DNA of 64,000 nucleotides from Bryobacterales bacterium (GTDB lineage: Bacteria; Acidobacteriota; Terriglobia; Bryobacterales; UBA6623). The position numbers were made by a program, and so were the translations under genes. Below are positions 1 through 7,377 of the stretch, one piece after another. The notes under the pieces were generated by a model. That model searched no databases and was not told where the DNA came from. It was given only the letters and a program-made list of their open reading frames with translations. Position 1 is the first letter of the stretch. Each line of letters opens with the position of its first letter. The stretch is from the NCBI GenBank assembly GCA_026713545.1, contig JAPOOG010000034.1, positions 1 through 64,000 of the forward strand, in the 5' to 3' direction.

Positions 1-133
1 CCCGCATAGCATCAGGAGAGAAGAGCGGTTTCTCATGTCCCGTGATGCCTCATCCGTGGCGCAAACGAAAGGAATGTCCACCAACCCTCCGGCGTTTCCC
101 GGTAGAGCAACCGCAAGCCGCGGCCAACGGTTT

Positions 134-190
134 TCACGAATCACGAGACACGAGACACGGCTTTTTATCGAATCACGGCTTTTTATCCGC
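134..190. repeat. GAATCACGAGACACG-unit dispersed repeat, copy 1
   Basis: The stretch is built from short related units (CACGAATCACGAGACACG, then GACACGGCTTTTT, then GAATCACGGCTTTTT). The same units recur at 913-1046 and, in the reverse orientation, at 47321-47350 and 60824-60886. It is non-coding: open frames across it only spell repeated Arg/His/Thr strings. It lies directly upstream of the phage-like gene at 246. Confidence 0.7.
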
Positions 191-245
191 CTGGTAAAGC
201 CCGAGCAGGAAGGGCACGGCGGAAAGAGGAAAAAGGAGAAAAATA

Positions 246-875
246 ATGTCACAGCCCAGCAGCATTGATCGGCTTCCGAGCGAAGCCCGCGAGGCGCTCC
301 ACGGCTGGTTGTGCGACCCCGCCATCACGCAGACCGATGCGACGGGGCGGATCAACGCCCTGCTCGACGATCTGGGGTTGGCGGATCGCGTCAGCCGGCT
401 GGCCGTCCACCGTTACGACAAGCGCATGCGCGCGGCCAGCGAGCGGCTCCTCCAATCCCGTCAGGTCTTCGAGGCTTGGGCCGACAAGCTGGGCTCGGCG
501 TCTGCCGGGCCGGGCGGCCTCCTCGTGACCGAGATGCTGCGCACGCTGGTGTTCGACCTCGGCTCCCGGCTCCAGGACCGCGATATCGACGATGATTCCT
601 TGCCCGGCGTCGTCGAGACCGCCGGCAAGATCAGCCTCATGGCGCAGCGCCTCGAGCGTTCCAGAGAGATCTCCGTCCGCTGCGATCGTGAGATCCAGCG
701 CCAGGCCGCCGAGCAGGCCGCCAAGGCCAGGAAAGCCAAGCCCCCGCCCCTCGACCCCGAGCGGATGCGAGAGGTCGTCCGGCAAATCTATGGCGTCGAG
801 CTTCACATCCCGGAACCCCCCTCAGCGATGCCGGCGCATCATGATCCGCGAAAAGAGGAATACTCGTCGAGCTGA
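246..875 (+). CDS. Phage Mu Gp27-like protein (DUF3486 family)
   Basis: A 209-residue cytoplasmic protein resembling the Mu gp27/DUF3486 family, encoded in Mu-like phages next to the large terminase and thought to act in DNA packaging. The family start is clear: an 'SSIDRLPSEAREAL' N-terminus, then a small helix-turn-helix-like segment (residues about 25-60, 'RINALLDDLG' to 'VHRYDKRM') and a conserved 'LVTEMLRTLVFDL' stretch near residue 95. The C-terminal third is charged and Ala/Lys rich. AGGAGA at 235-240 precedes the ATG well. No terminase large subunit, portal or Mu head gene follows; the next 430 bases are repeats. It is either the last gene of a prophage extending left of the window or an orphan remnant. 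Family call is from sequence resemblance only. Confidence 0.72.
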   Translation: MSQPSSIDRLPSEAREALHGWLCDPAITQTDATGRINALLDDLGLADRVSRLAVHRYDKRMRAASERLLQSRQVFEAWADKLGSASAGPGGLLVTEMLRTLVFDLGSRLQDRDIDDDSLPGVVETAGKISLMAQRLERSREISVRCDREIQRQAAEQAAKARKAKPPPLDPERMREVVRQIYGVELHIPEPPSAMPAHHDPRKEEYSSS

Positions 876-912
876 AGGCCCCTTGCAAGAAACCATGTCC
901 GCCCGCACCAAG

Positions 913-1046
913 CATTACGAGACACGGCTTTTTCGAGACACGGCCATTCCGCATTCCGCCTTGGAGCAACGGCCGTACCACTCGCCTGGGTTTTCGGGTC
1001 ACGAAACACGAATCACGAGACACGAATCACGGCTTTTTTCGAATCA
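913..1046. repeat. GAATCACGAGACACG-unit dispersed repeat, copies 2 and 3
   Basis: Two blocks, about 913-940 and 992-1046, carry the units ACGAGACACGGCTTTTT and CACGAATCACGAGACACG and end in GGCTTTTTT. They match the block at 134-190 unit by unit with small changes. Confidence 0.68.
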
Positions 1047-1060
1047 CTGCCTTGATGCCC

Positions 1061-1110
1061 TGTTCACCATTGTTCACCATTGTTCACCATTGTTCGCTAT
1101 TGTTCAGCAT
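1061..1110. repeat. Five-copy 10-bp tandem repeat
   Basis: TGTTCACCAT occurs three times exactly (1061-1090), followed by two variants, TGTTCGCTAT and TGTTCAGCAT (1091-1110). The unit of 10 bp is close to one helical turn. It is non-coding and lies about 200 bp upstream of the PSD1 gene. The copies decay only at the right end. Confidence 0.9.
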
Positions 1111-1154
1111 AAATATTGTCCCGGCAAGCGTCCGCGCGCCGTCCGGCGTTCTGG

Positions 1155-1260
1155 TTGGGCCTCGCGACGAGGGCTGTTTGCCACAGCTACCGTCGCCCTC
1201 CGGGCTGCTTCTGCTGCGGCGAATGAAAAATGAGCTCATGCCAAGAAAGGAGAACGTTCT
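1155..1260 (+). repeat. ~105-bp dispersed repeat ending in GAACGTTC, copy 1
   Basis: Its reverse complement recurs at 46988-47100. Shared blocks are GGGCCTCGCGACGAG versus GGCCTCACGACGAG, the nearly identical core GTCGCCCTCCGGGCTGCT, then GCTGCGGCGAA, a 'GA-CTCATGC' block, and a terminal GAACGTTCT. The right end forms the perfect palindrome GAGAACGTTCTC (1250-1261). Confidence 0.62.
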
Positions 1261-1305
1261 CGATGGCACAAACATTGCACAAACAGGAGAACTCTCGATA
1301 TTGCG

Positions 1306-4080
1306 TTGATTCGGGGCCGGATCACATTGACAGCTTCGGAGGCCATTGATAGATTGGCCGTAGGGAAGGCTGCCCTCTTGCGGATTCTACTGCTCGCTCT
1401 TGCTGTCGCGGCGCTGAGCCCATGCCGGGCCGGCGAGGCGGAGAAACTCGAATTTTTCGAGACGAACATAAGGCCTTTGCTCATCGAAAACTGCTATGCC
1501 TGCCATACGCAGTCGAAGATGGGTGGTTTGCGGCTGGATTCGCGCGAGACGATGGTGCGCGGTGGTAGTTCCGGTCCGGCGATTCGTCCCGGCAACGCGG
1601 CCGGCAGTCTGCTGATACAGGCAGTCGGTCATACCCATGAGCGGCTGAAGATGCCGCCGTCCGGAACCCGGCTCTCCGACAAACAAATCGAGGGGCTGGC
1701 GGCTTGGATCCAGGACGGGGCAGTCTGGCCCGACGAAGACCTGGCGCCCCAGATTTCCGAAAGCACTGCATTCGCGGTCACCCCGCGGCAGCGGGCATTC
1801 TGGTCGTTTCAGCCGGTCTCGATGCCCGTGCCGCCGGAGATACGGAATGTTTCCCGGGGCATTGCGCCGGTCGATCGCTTCATCCTCGCCAGGCTGGAGG
1901 AGAAAGGAATCGAACGGGCTCCGGCTGCGGATAAGCGGACGTTGATTCGGCGCGCCACGTACAGCTTGATCGGGCTGCCTCCGACGCCGGAGGAGATCGA
2001 CGCCTTTCTCGCCGACTCGTCTCCGAACGCCTTCGAGACGGTCGTGGAGAGGCTGCTGGCTTCGCCGCGCTACGGCGAGCGATGGGGAAGGTACTGGCTG
2101 GATCTGGCGCGCTATGCCGACGGGAAAATTGGAATCAGAGTGGACGATCCGTACCCCAACGCCTTCCGCTACCGGGACTGGGTGATTCGGGCATTCAACG
2201 ATGACCTGCCGTATGACCAGTTCGTTCGCGCTCAGCTTGCGGCCGACCTGCTTTCGGAACCTGAGCGCGAGAAGCACTTGGCGGGACTCGGGTTTCTGGC
2301 GCTGTCGCCCCGCGGGGATGACCGGGTCGACGTGGTGACGCGGACGTTCCTGGGCCTGACGGTCGGCTGCGCGCAATGCCACGACCACAAGTACGACCCG
2401 ATACCGACGAAGGATTTCTATTCGCTGCAGGGTGTGTTCGCAAGCAGCGCATACGAAGAGTATCCGCTGGCTCCCGAGGAGCGGGTCAAGGTTTATAAAG
2501 ACGCCGAGAAGGCCATCGCCGGCCAGAAGGACGTGATCAAGACGTTCATCGAACGGCAGACCGAACAGCTCATCGATGTGATGCTCGATCAGACCTCCGA
2601 GTACATGATGGCGGCCTGGGATGTGATGCAGGAAGGCGGCCCTGGCGCCGAGGCCGTAGCAAAGGAAACGGATCTGGATGCGGAGATCCTCGAGCGCTGG
2701 GTGACGTACCTGCGATCCGACAAGGAACACCAGTTCCTCGACGACTGGGACGCTCTGGTCGAGCGTGGCGGAACGCGCGAGGACGCGCTCCCGCTGGCGC
2801 AGGCCGCCGAAGATTTCATCCGGGGCGTTCACAAGGAGAAGTACGAGATCGAGGACCGTAATTACGTCAAGCTGGGCGGAGCGAAGGGCCTGCTGGACGA
2901 GAGGACGCGGCAGTACACCAACCTCGAGTTCCTCGATCTCAAGAAATGGTACCTGTGGCGGGATCTGGCCTCACCGCCGTTCTCGCAGAACGGATTCCCG
3001 TTCTCCGGCGGCGTTTACTATTTCGGGCCGCAGGAGGACCGGTCGATCGACCGCTTCCTGGGCGGTGTCTGGAAGGCCCACCTCGAGGGCTTGCGGGCCG
3101 AGTTGAAGCGCTTGGAGGAAGAGTTGCCGGAACCGTATCCCTTCATCCATGGATACAAGGACAGCGGGAAGATCAAAGATCTCCAGGTCCACGTCCGCGG
3201 TGACAAGGACAACCTCGGCGAGCTGGCGCCACGGCGGTTCCTGCACATCCTGAGCGAATCCGAGCCGGAGCGTTTCACCCAAGGAAGCGGCCGTCTGGAG
3301 TTGGCGAATCACATCGTCCATGCCGGGAATCCCTTGACGGCGCGGGTGATGGTCAACCGCATCTGGCAGCACCACTTCGGACAGGGGATCGTCGCGACGC
3401 CGAGCAACTACGGGCAGCTCGGCGAGAGGCCGTCACATCCGAAGCTGCTGGACTATCTGGCGGCGCGGTTCATCGAGAGCGGGTGGTCGATCAAGGCGAT
3501 GCATCGGGAGATCATGCTGTCTTCGACATACCAACTGAGCGCCGGCCACGTCGCTGACAGCTTCGAGAAGGATGCCGCCAACAAGCTGCTCTGGAGAGCC
3601 AATCTGGTGCAGCGTCTGGATGCCGAAGCTCTGCGGGATGCGATTCTATCCGTGGCGGGCAGTCTCGATGAGGACGTGGGCGGGCCGCCCGTCGATTTCG
3701 CCGACGACAACCGCCGCCGCACGGTGTATTGCACGGTGGGCCGGACGACGACGGACCGGACCATGATGCTCTTCGACTTTCCGGATCCGAACAGCACCAG
3801 CGAGAAGCGTTCCGTGACGATCGGACCGATGCAACGGCTCTATTTCCTCAACAGCAATTTCGTAATGAAGCAGGCGAAGGCGCTGGCGGAACGGCTGGCA
3901 AGAGAGGCGGGCGATGACCATGCGGCGCGAATCCGGCGGGCCTATGAGTTGCTCTACGGGCGTCCGCCTTCGACGGATGAGGTCCGCGTCGGCCTTGACT
4001 ATATCGAGGCCACGCAAGATCCCTGGCCGAAATACGCTCAGACGCTGTTGGGGGCGAGCGAGTTCAGCGCCGTGAATTGA
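1306..4080 (+). CDS. PSD1 / planctomycete cytochrome c domain-containing protein (DUF1549, DUF1553)
   Basis: A 924-residue exported protein. Residues about 20-43 form a hydrophobic signal peptide ('RILLLALAVAAL' ending near 'CRAGEA'). A planctomycete-type cytochrome c (PSCyt1) domain follows with heme motif C63-Y-A-C66-H67. Next come DUF1549, with its typical second C355-A-Q-C358-H359 site in 'CAQCHDHKYDPIP', and the C-terminal DUF1553 ('NRIWQHHFGQGIV', 'PSNYGQLGERPSHPKLLDYLA'). Function is unproven; the pairing with the DUF1501 gene 67 bp downstream is a recurrent two-gene arrangement linked to polysaccharide degraders. The start is uncertain: 1306 is TTG, AGGAGA lies a little far upstream (1284-1290), and the mature protein is unaffected. 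Confidence 0.9.
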   Translation: MIRGRITLTASEAIDRLAVGKAALLRILLLALAVAALSPCRAGEAEKLEFFETNIRPLLIENCYACHTQSKMGGLRLDSRETMVRGGSSGPAIRPGNAAGSLLIQAVGHTHERLKMPPSGTRLSDKQIEGLAAWIQDGAVWPDEDLAPQISESTAFAVTPRQRAFWSFQPVSMPVPPEIRNVSRGIAPVDRFILARLEEKGIERAPAADKRTLIRRATYSLIGLPPTPEEIDAFLADSSPNAFETVVERLLASPRYGERWGRYWLDLARYADGKIGIRVDDPYPNAFRYRDWVIRAFNDDLPYDQFVRAQLAADLLSEPEREKHLAGLGFLALSPRGDDRVDVVTRTFLGLTVGCAQCHDHKYDPIPTKDFYSLQGVFASSAYEEYPLAPEERVKVYKDAEKAIAGQKDVIKTFIERQTEQLIDVMLDQTSEYMMAAWDVMQEGGPGAEAVAKETDLDAEILERWVTYLRSDKEHQFLDDWDALVERGGTREDALPLAQAAEDFIRGVHKEKYEIEDRNYVKLGGAKGLLDERTRQYTNLEFLDLKKWYLWRDLASPPFSQNGFPFSGGVYYFGPQEDRSIDRFLGGVWKAHLEGLRAELKRLEEELPEPYPFIHGYKDSGKIKDLQVHVRGDKDNLGELAPRRFLHILSESEPERFTQGSGRLELANHIVHAGNPLTARVMVNRIWQHHFGQGIVATPSNYGQLGERPSHPKLLDYLAARFIESGWSIKAMHREIMLSSTYQLSAGHVADSFEKDAANKLLWRANLVQRLDAEALRDAILSVAGSLDEDVGGPPVDFADDNRRRTVYCTVGRTTTDRTMMLFDFPDPNSTSEKRSVTIGPMQRLYFLNSNFVMKQAKALAERLAREAGDDHAARIRRAYELLYGRPPSTDEVRVGLDYIEATQDPWPKYAQTLLGASEFSAVN

Positions 4081-4147
4081 GCCGGGGGCGGTGATCGGGA
4101 ATGACAGCCGCCGTGGTCATTGGTAACATACCAGTGGGGTACCTGCT

Positions 4148-5518
4148 ATGACACGTCGAAATGCTCTCCAGATGATCGGAGCCGGGTTTGGAACGGTCGG
4201 GTTTGCCGGTATGTTGGGCGCACGGACCTCAGGTCCTCTCGACCCCAAGGTCCCCCACTTCGCCCCGAAGGCGAAGCGCGTTATTTTTCTCTTCCTCAAC
4301 GGCGGGTTGTCACAGGTCGATACCTTCGACCCCAAGCCGATGCTCGCCAAACACGAGGGCGAGCCGCTGCCGGGACCGAAGATCAAGACCGACCGGGCAT
4401 CCGGCAACTTGATGAAGTCGCCGTTCACGTTCCGTCGGCGCGGCGAGAGCGGTTTGCCGGTAGCGAACATCTTTGAGCGGGTCGGTGGGCTGGTCGACGA
4501 CATCTGCGTCATTCGGTCGTGCTACTCCGACAACGGCAACCATGGCCCTTCGCTGTTCCTGATGAACTGCGGCCACCAGTTGCCCGGCCGGCCGTCACTG
4601 GGGTCATGGGTTACCTACGGGCTCGGTTCGGAAAACGAGAACTTGCCGGGCTTCGTCGTGCTGTGCCCCGGCTATCCGGTCATGGGGCCGTCGTTGTGGT
4701 CATCGGCGTTCCTGCCGAACCCCTACCAGGGCGCCTACATCCGCAACGACGAGACGGATCCGGAAAAGCTCGTCCGGAACATCAGGAACAAGGTCCTCAG
4801 CGACACGGAGCAGACACGGCAGCTCGCACTGCTCGACAAGCTGAATCGTTCTTACCTGAAAAGACTCGGGCATCAGCCGGAGATGGAGTCGGCGATCGCC
4901 TCGATGGAAGTCGCCTATCGGATGCAGATGGAAGTTCCGGATGTGTTCGACATCAACAAGGAGCCGGAGCATGTTCGTGAGCGGTACGGCGACAGCGACT
5001 TCGGCAAGGGCTGCTTGATGGCTCTGCGATTGGCCGAGAACGATGTGCGGATGGTGCAGGTGTATTACGGCAATTTCCAGCCGTGGGACAGCCACGACGA
5101 TATCCTGGTTCATGGCAAACTGGCGCGGCAAGCGGATGTGCCGATTTCGGCGCTGATCGAGGATCTCAAGGCGCGGGGTCTGTTCGAGGACACGCTGTTG
5201 GTCATCGGCAGCGAGTTCGGACGGACTCCCATGATTCAGAACAGCGGTTTGGAAAAGATCGGCAAGGGCCGCGATCACAATGTCCCCGGTTACACGACGC
5301 TGCTGGCCGGCGGCGGCGTGAAAGGTGGGATGGCGTACGGCGCGACCGATGACTTCGGTTTCAAGGCGGTCGAGAATCGCGTCCATCCGCATGACTTGCA
5401 CGCGACGATCCTTCACCTGCTGGGGCTCGACCACACCAGGCTGACGTACCGCTACAGCGGCCGCGACTTCCGTTTGACGGATGTTGGCGGCCGGGTGATC
5501 CACGACATCATCGCCTGA
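4148..5518 (+). CDS. DUF1501 domain-containing secreted protein
   Basis: A 456-residue protein of the DUF1501 family (alkaline-phosphatase/sulfatase-like fold). The N-terminus 'MTRRNALQMIGAGFGTVGFAG' is a twin-arginine-type leader. Typical motifs are 'VIFLFLNGGLSQVDTFDPK', 'GEPLPGP', 'HGPSLFLMNCG', 'SEFGRTPMIQ' and 'GRDHNVPGYTTLLAGGGVKGG'. These residues probably bind metal, by analogy with the alkaline phosphatase superfamily, but no substrate is known. It is paired with the PSD1 gene just upstream and probably co-transcribed, so the two products likely act in the same periplasmic process. The family assignment is firm; the enzymatic role is not. Confidence 0.9.
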   Translation: MTRRNALQMIGAGFGTVGFAGMLGARTSGPLDPKVPHFAPKAKRVIFLFLNGGLSQVDTFDPKPMLAKHEGEPLPGPKIKTDRASGNLMKSPFTFRRRGESGLPVANIFERVGGLVDDICVIRSCYSDNGNHGPSLFLMNCGHQLPGRPSLGSWVTYGLGSENENLPGFVVLCPGYPVMGPSLWSSAFLPNPYQGAYIRNDETDPEKLVRNIRNKVLSDTEQTRQLALLDKLNRSYLKRLGHQPEMESAIASMEVAYRMQMEVPDVFDINKEPEHVRERYGDSDFGKGCLMALRLAENDVRMVQVYYGNFQPWDSHDDILVHGKLARQADVPISALIEDLKARGLFEDTLLVIGSEFGRTPMIQNSGLEKIGKGRDHNVPGYTTLLAGGGVKGGMAYGATDDFGFKAVENRVHPHDLHATILHLLGLDHTRLTYRYSGRDFRLTDVGGRVIHDIIA

Positions 5519-5541
5519 GCGGACCGTGCGCGCGAAGTCAC

Positions 5542-7137
5542 TCAGGCTTGGGGGCCTGCGGCCTTCACTGCTTCGGATACGCCGCTGAACTTCTTGAAGT
5601 TGTCTCGAAAGAGGCCAGCCAGATTGCGCGCGGTCGCGTCGTAAGCGGCGCTGTCGGCCCACATCCCTCGGGCGTCAAGAACTTCGGGCGGTACGCCAGG
5701 ACAGCTTTTCGGAACCATGAGGCCGAAGATCGGGTGGTGCCCGTAGTCGACATCGTTGAGCGCGCCCGAGAGCGCCGCATCGAGCATGGCCCTGGTATGT
5801 GGCAGGTCCATTCGCCTGCCGACACCGTAGGCGCCCCCGATCCAGCCAGTGTTCACCAGCCAGCAATCGACCGGGTGCTCTCGCAGTTTCTGCCCCAGCA
5901 TCTCTGCATACACCCCAGGCTTACGGGGTAGAAACGGAGCGCCGAAGCAGGCGCTGAACGTCGCCGAGGGTTCCTTGCCGAGACCCCTTTCCGTACCGGC
6001 GACCTTCGCCGTGTAGCCGCTCAGGAACTGATACATGGCCTGCTCTCGAGTGAGTTTCGAGATGGGAGGCAGGACGCCAAAGGCGTCGGCGGTCAAGAAG
6101 ACGATGTTCCGCGGACGGCCTGCAACGCCGGGTATGACGGCATTGCCGATGAAGTCGACCGGATACGCCGCACGCGTGTTTTCGGTAATGCTGTCATCGT
6201 CGTAGTCCGGCGCGAGCGTGTCATCGTCCAGCACGACGTTTTCGAGCACTGCGCCGAACCGCAAAGCGTTCCAGATTTCCGGTTCCTTGGTCGGGGAGAG
6301 CCGAATGCACTTGGCGTAACAGCCGCCTTCGAAATTGAAGACGCCGTTGTCGCTCCAACCGTGCTCGTCATCGCCAATCAACCGGCGATTCGGGTCGGCC
6401 GAGAGTGTTGTCTTTCCTGTACCGGAGAGGCCGAAAAAAAGCGCGACGTCACTGTTCGGTCCCATGTTCGCGGAGCAGTGCATGGGGAACACGTTGCGGG
6501 CCGGTAAGAGGAAGTTGAGCAGGCTGAAGACGGATTTTTTCATCTCGCCGGCGTAGCGCGTCCCCCCGATGAGCACGAGCTTTTTCGTGAAGTTGAGGAT
6601 GACGAAGGCTTCGCTGCGGGTTCCGTCCTCGTTGGGGTCCGCCTGGAGTCCTGGGGTATAGATGACGGTGAACTCCGGAGAATGCGATGTCTGCTCTTGC
6701 TCCGTCGGGCGAACGAAGAGCTGACGTGCAAAGAGGCTGTGCCAAGCCAGCTCGGTGACAACGCGGATCGGCACGCGGTAGGCTGCATCCGCACCGACAA
6801 AACAATCCTGTTCGAAAGCGTCTTTGCTCTGCAGATAGGTCGAGACCTTCTGATGGAGTCCTGCGAAGTTTCGGGGCGAAATCGGCAGGTTGACCTCACC
6901 CCAATCGACGCTCTCCCGCGTCGCGTCGTCCTCGACGATGTAGCGGTCCTTGGGCGATCGGCCGGTGTATGGTCCGGTGAGAGCCACGAGCGCGCCGTTG
7001 GCGGCGAGACGGCTTTCTTGACGCCGGACGGACTCCTTGACGAGTTGAGATACGCTCAGATTGCGTTGTAATGCGTTGCGGTGCGACAAGCCGAATGGAT
7101 CCGGCGAACAATCGGCCCTCGTGTCTCGAATTGCCAT
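5542..7137 (-). CDS. pckA: Phosphoenolpyruvate carboxykinase (ATP)
   Basis: The product, 531 residues, converts oxaloacetate and ATP to PEP, CO2 and ADP in gluconeogenesis. The ATP-type family is shown by the substrate motif '[12 protein letters not shown]' (residues 54-65), the Arg/Lys metal-site region '[12 protein letters not shown]' (191-202), the kinase-1a P-loop 'GLSGTGKTT' (236-244) and the kinase-2 motif 'IGDDEHGW' (254-261). Length matches the family norm. It converges with the DUF1501 gene (24 bp between stops) and stands alone, so it probably has its own promoter in 7138-7250. It points to growth on amino acids or organic acids, in line with the peptidases and aldolases nearby. Confidence 0.97.
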   Translation of the reverse strand: MAIRDTRADCSPDPFGLSHRNALQRNLSVSQLVKESVRRQESRLAANGALVALTGPYTGRSPKDRYIVEDDATRESVDWGEVNLPISPRNFAGLHQKVSTYLQSKDAFEQDCFVGADAAYRVPIRVVTELAWHSLFARQLFVRPTEQEQTSHSPEFTVIYTPGLQADPNEDGTRSEAFVILNFTKKLVLIGGTRYAGEMKKSVFSLLNFLLPARNVFPMHCSANMGPNSDVALFFGLSGTGKTTLSADPNRRLIGDDEHGWSDNGVFNFEGGCYAKCIRLSPTKEPEIWNALRFGAVLENVVLDDDTLAPDYDDDSITENTRAAYPVDFIGNAVIPGVAGRPRNIVFLTADAFGVLPPISKLTREQAMYQFLSGYTAKVAGTERGLGKEPSATFSACFGAPFLPRKPGVYAEMLGQKLREHPVDCWLVNTGWIGGAYGVGRRMDLPHTRAMLDAALSGALNDVDYGHHPIFGLMVPKSCPGVPPEVLDARGMWADSAAYDATARNLAGLFRDNFKKFSGVSEAVKAAGPQA

Positions 7138-7244
7138 GAAGATGGAGGTTGCTGGAATCCTGACAGTTCCCTTGTAAATCGTTGGGGAAGCGACTGGGAT
7201 GAAAAAAGAAAAGGGTTAACAGTCCGTGCTGAAACCCTGCGTGG

Positions 7245-7377
7245 CGCCGAGAGCGGCGAGGCGCCCGGCTAACAAGGCGCGACGAGGGAGCATATTGGAC
7301 ATATTCGACCGAGGCGCGACGCAGTTCAGCCGGGATGCATCGTCGCTTGAATGTAGCGGGGCTTTTGCCACGGGCTG
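7245..7377. repeat. Candidate repeat abutting the tex stop codon
   Basis: On the minus strand the tex stop TAA is followed at once by CAGCCCGTGGCAAAAG. A close relative (CAGCCTGTGGCAAAAG) occurs at about 55844-55861 beside another 3'-end repeat, and a weaker one near 1175-1190. The stretch also holds a hairpin with GGCGCC and GCGCC arms around 7242-7265 and two related GCGCGACGAGG / GCGCGACGCAG blocks. I call it a repeat on these partial matches only. Confidence 0.4.

Larger units (their letters stand above)
876..1305. other. Gene-free repeat-rich stretch
   Basis: There is no convincing gene between the phage-like gene and the PSD1 protein gene. The stretch holds two blocks of the CGTGATTC-type repeat, a 10-bp tandem repeat and a roughly 105-bp dispersed repeat (listed separately). 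Open frames through it have repeat-derived composition and were not called. Confidence 0.7.

Noticed and set aside
1061-1110. Possible CRISPR-like array
   Set aside because: The unit is 10 bp with no spacers; this is a simple tandem repeat.
592-1233. 213-codon plus-strand frame after the phage-like gene
   Set aside because: Its sequence is out-of-frame phage gene followed by repeat translation (repeated Arg/His/Thr strings).
246-1305. Complete Mu-like prophage right end
   Set aside because: Only one phage gene is visible and there are no recognisable Mu end sequences or further structural genes in the window.
1387-2832. 481-codon antisense open frame
   Set aside because: It lies entirely within and opposite the PSD1 gene, shows no known domain and follows from GC-rich codon bias.
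4700-5662. 320-codon minus-strand frame
   Set aside because: It is antisense to the DUF1501 gene and runs into pckA; composition lacks protein-like motifs.
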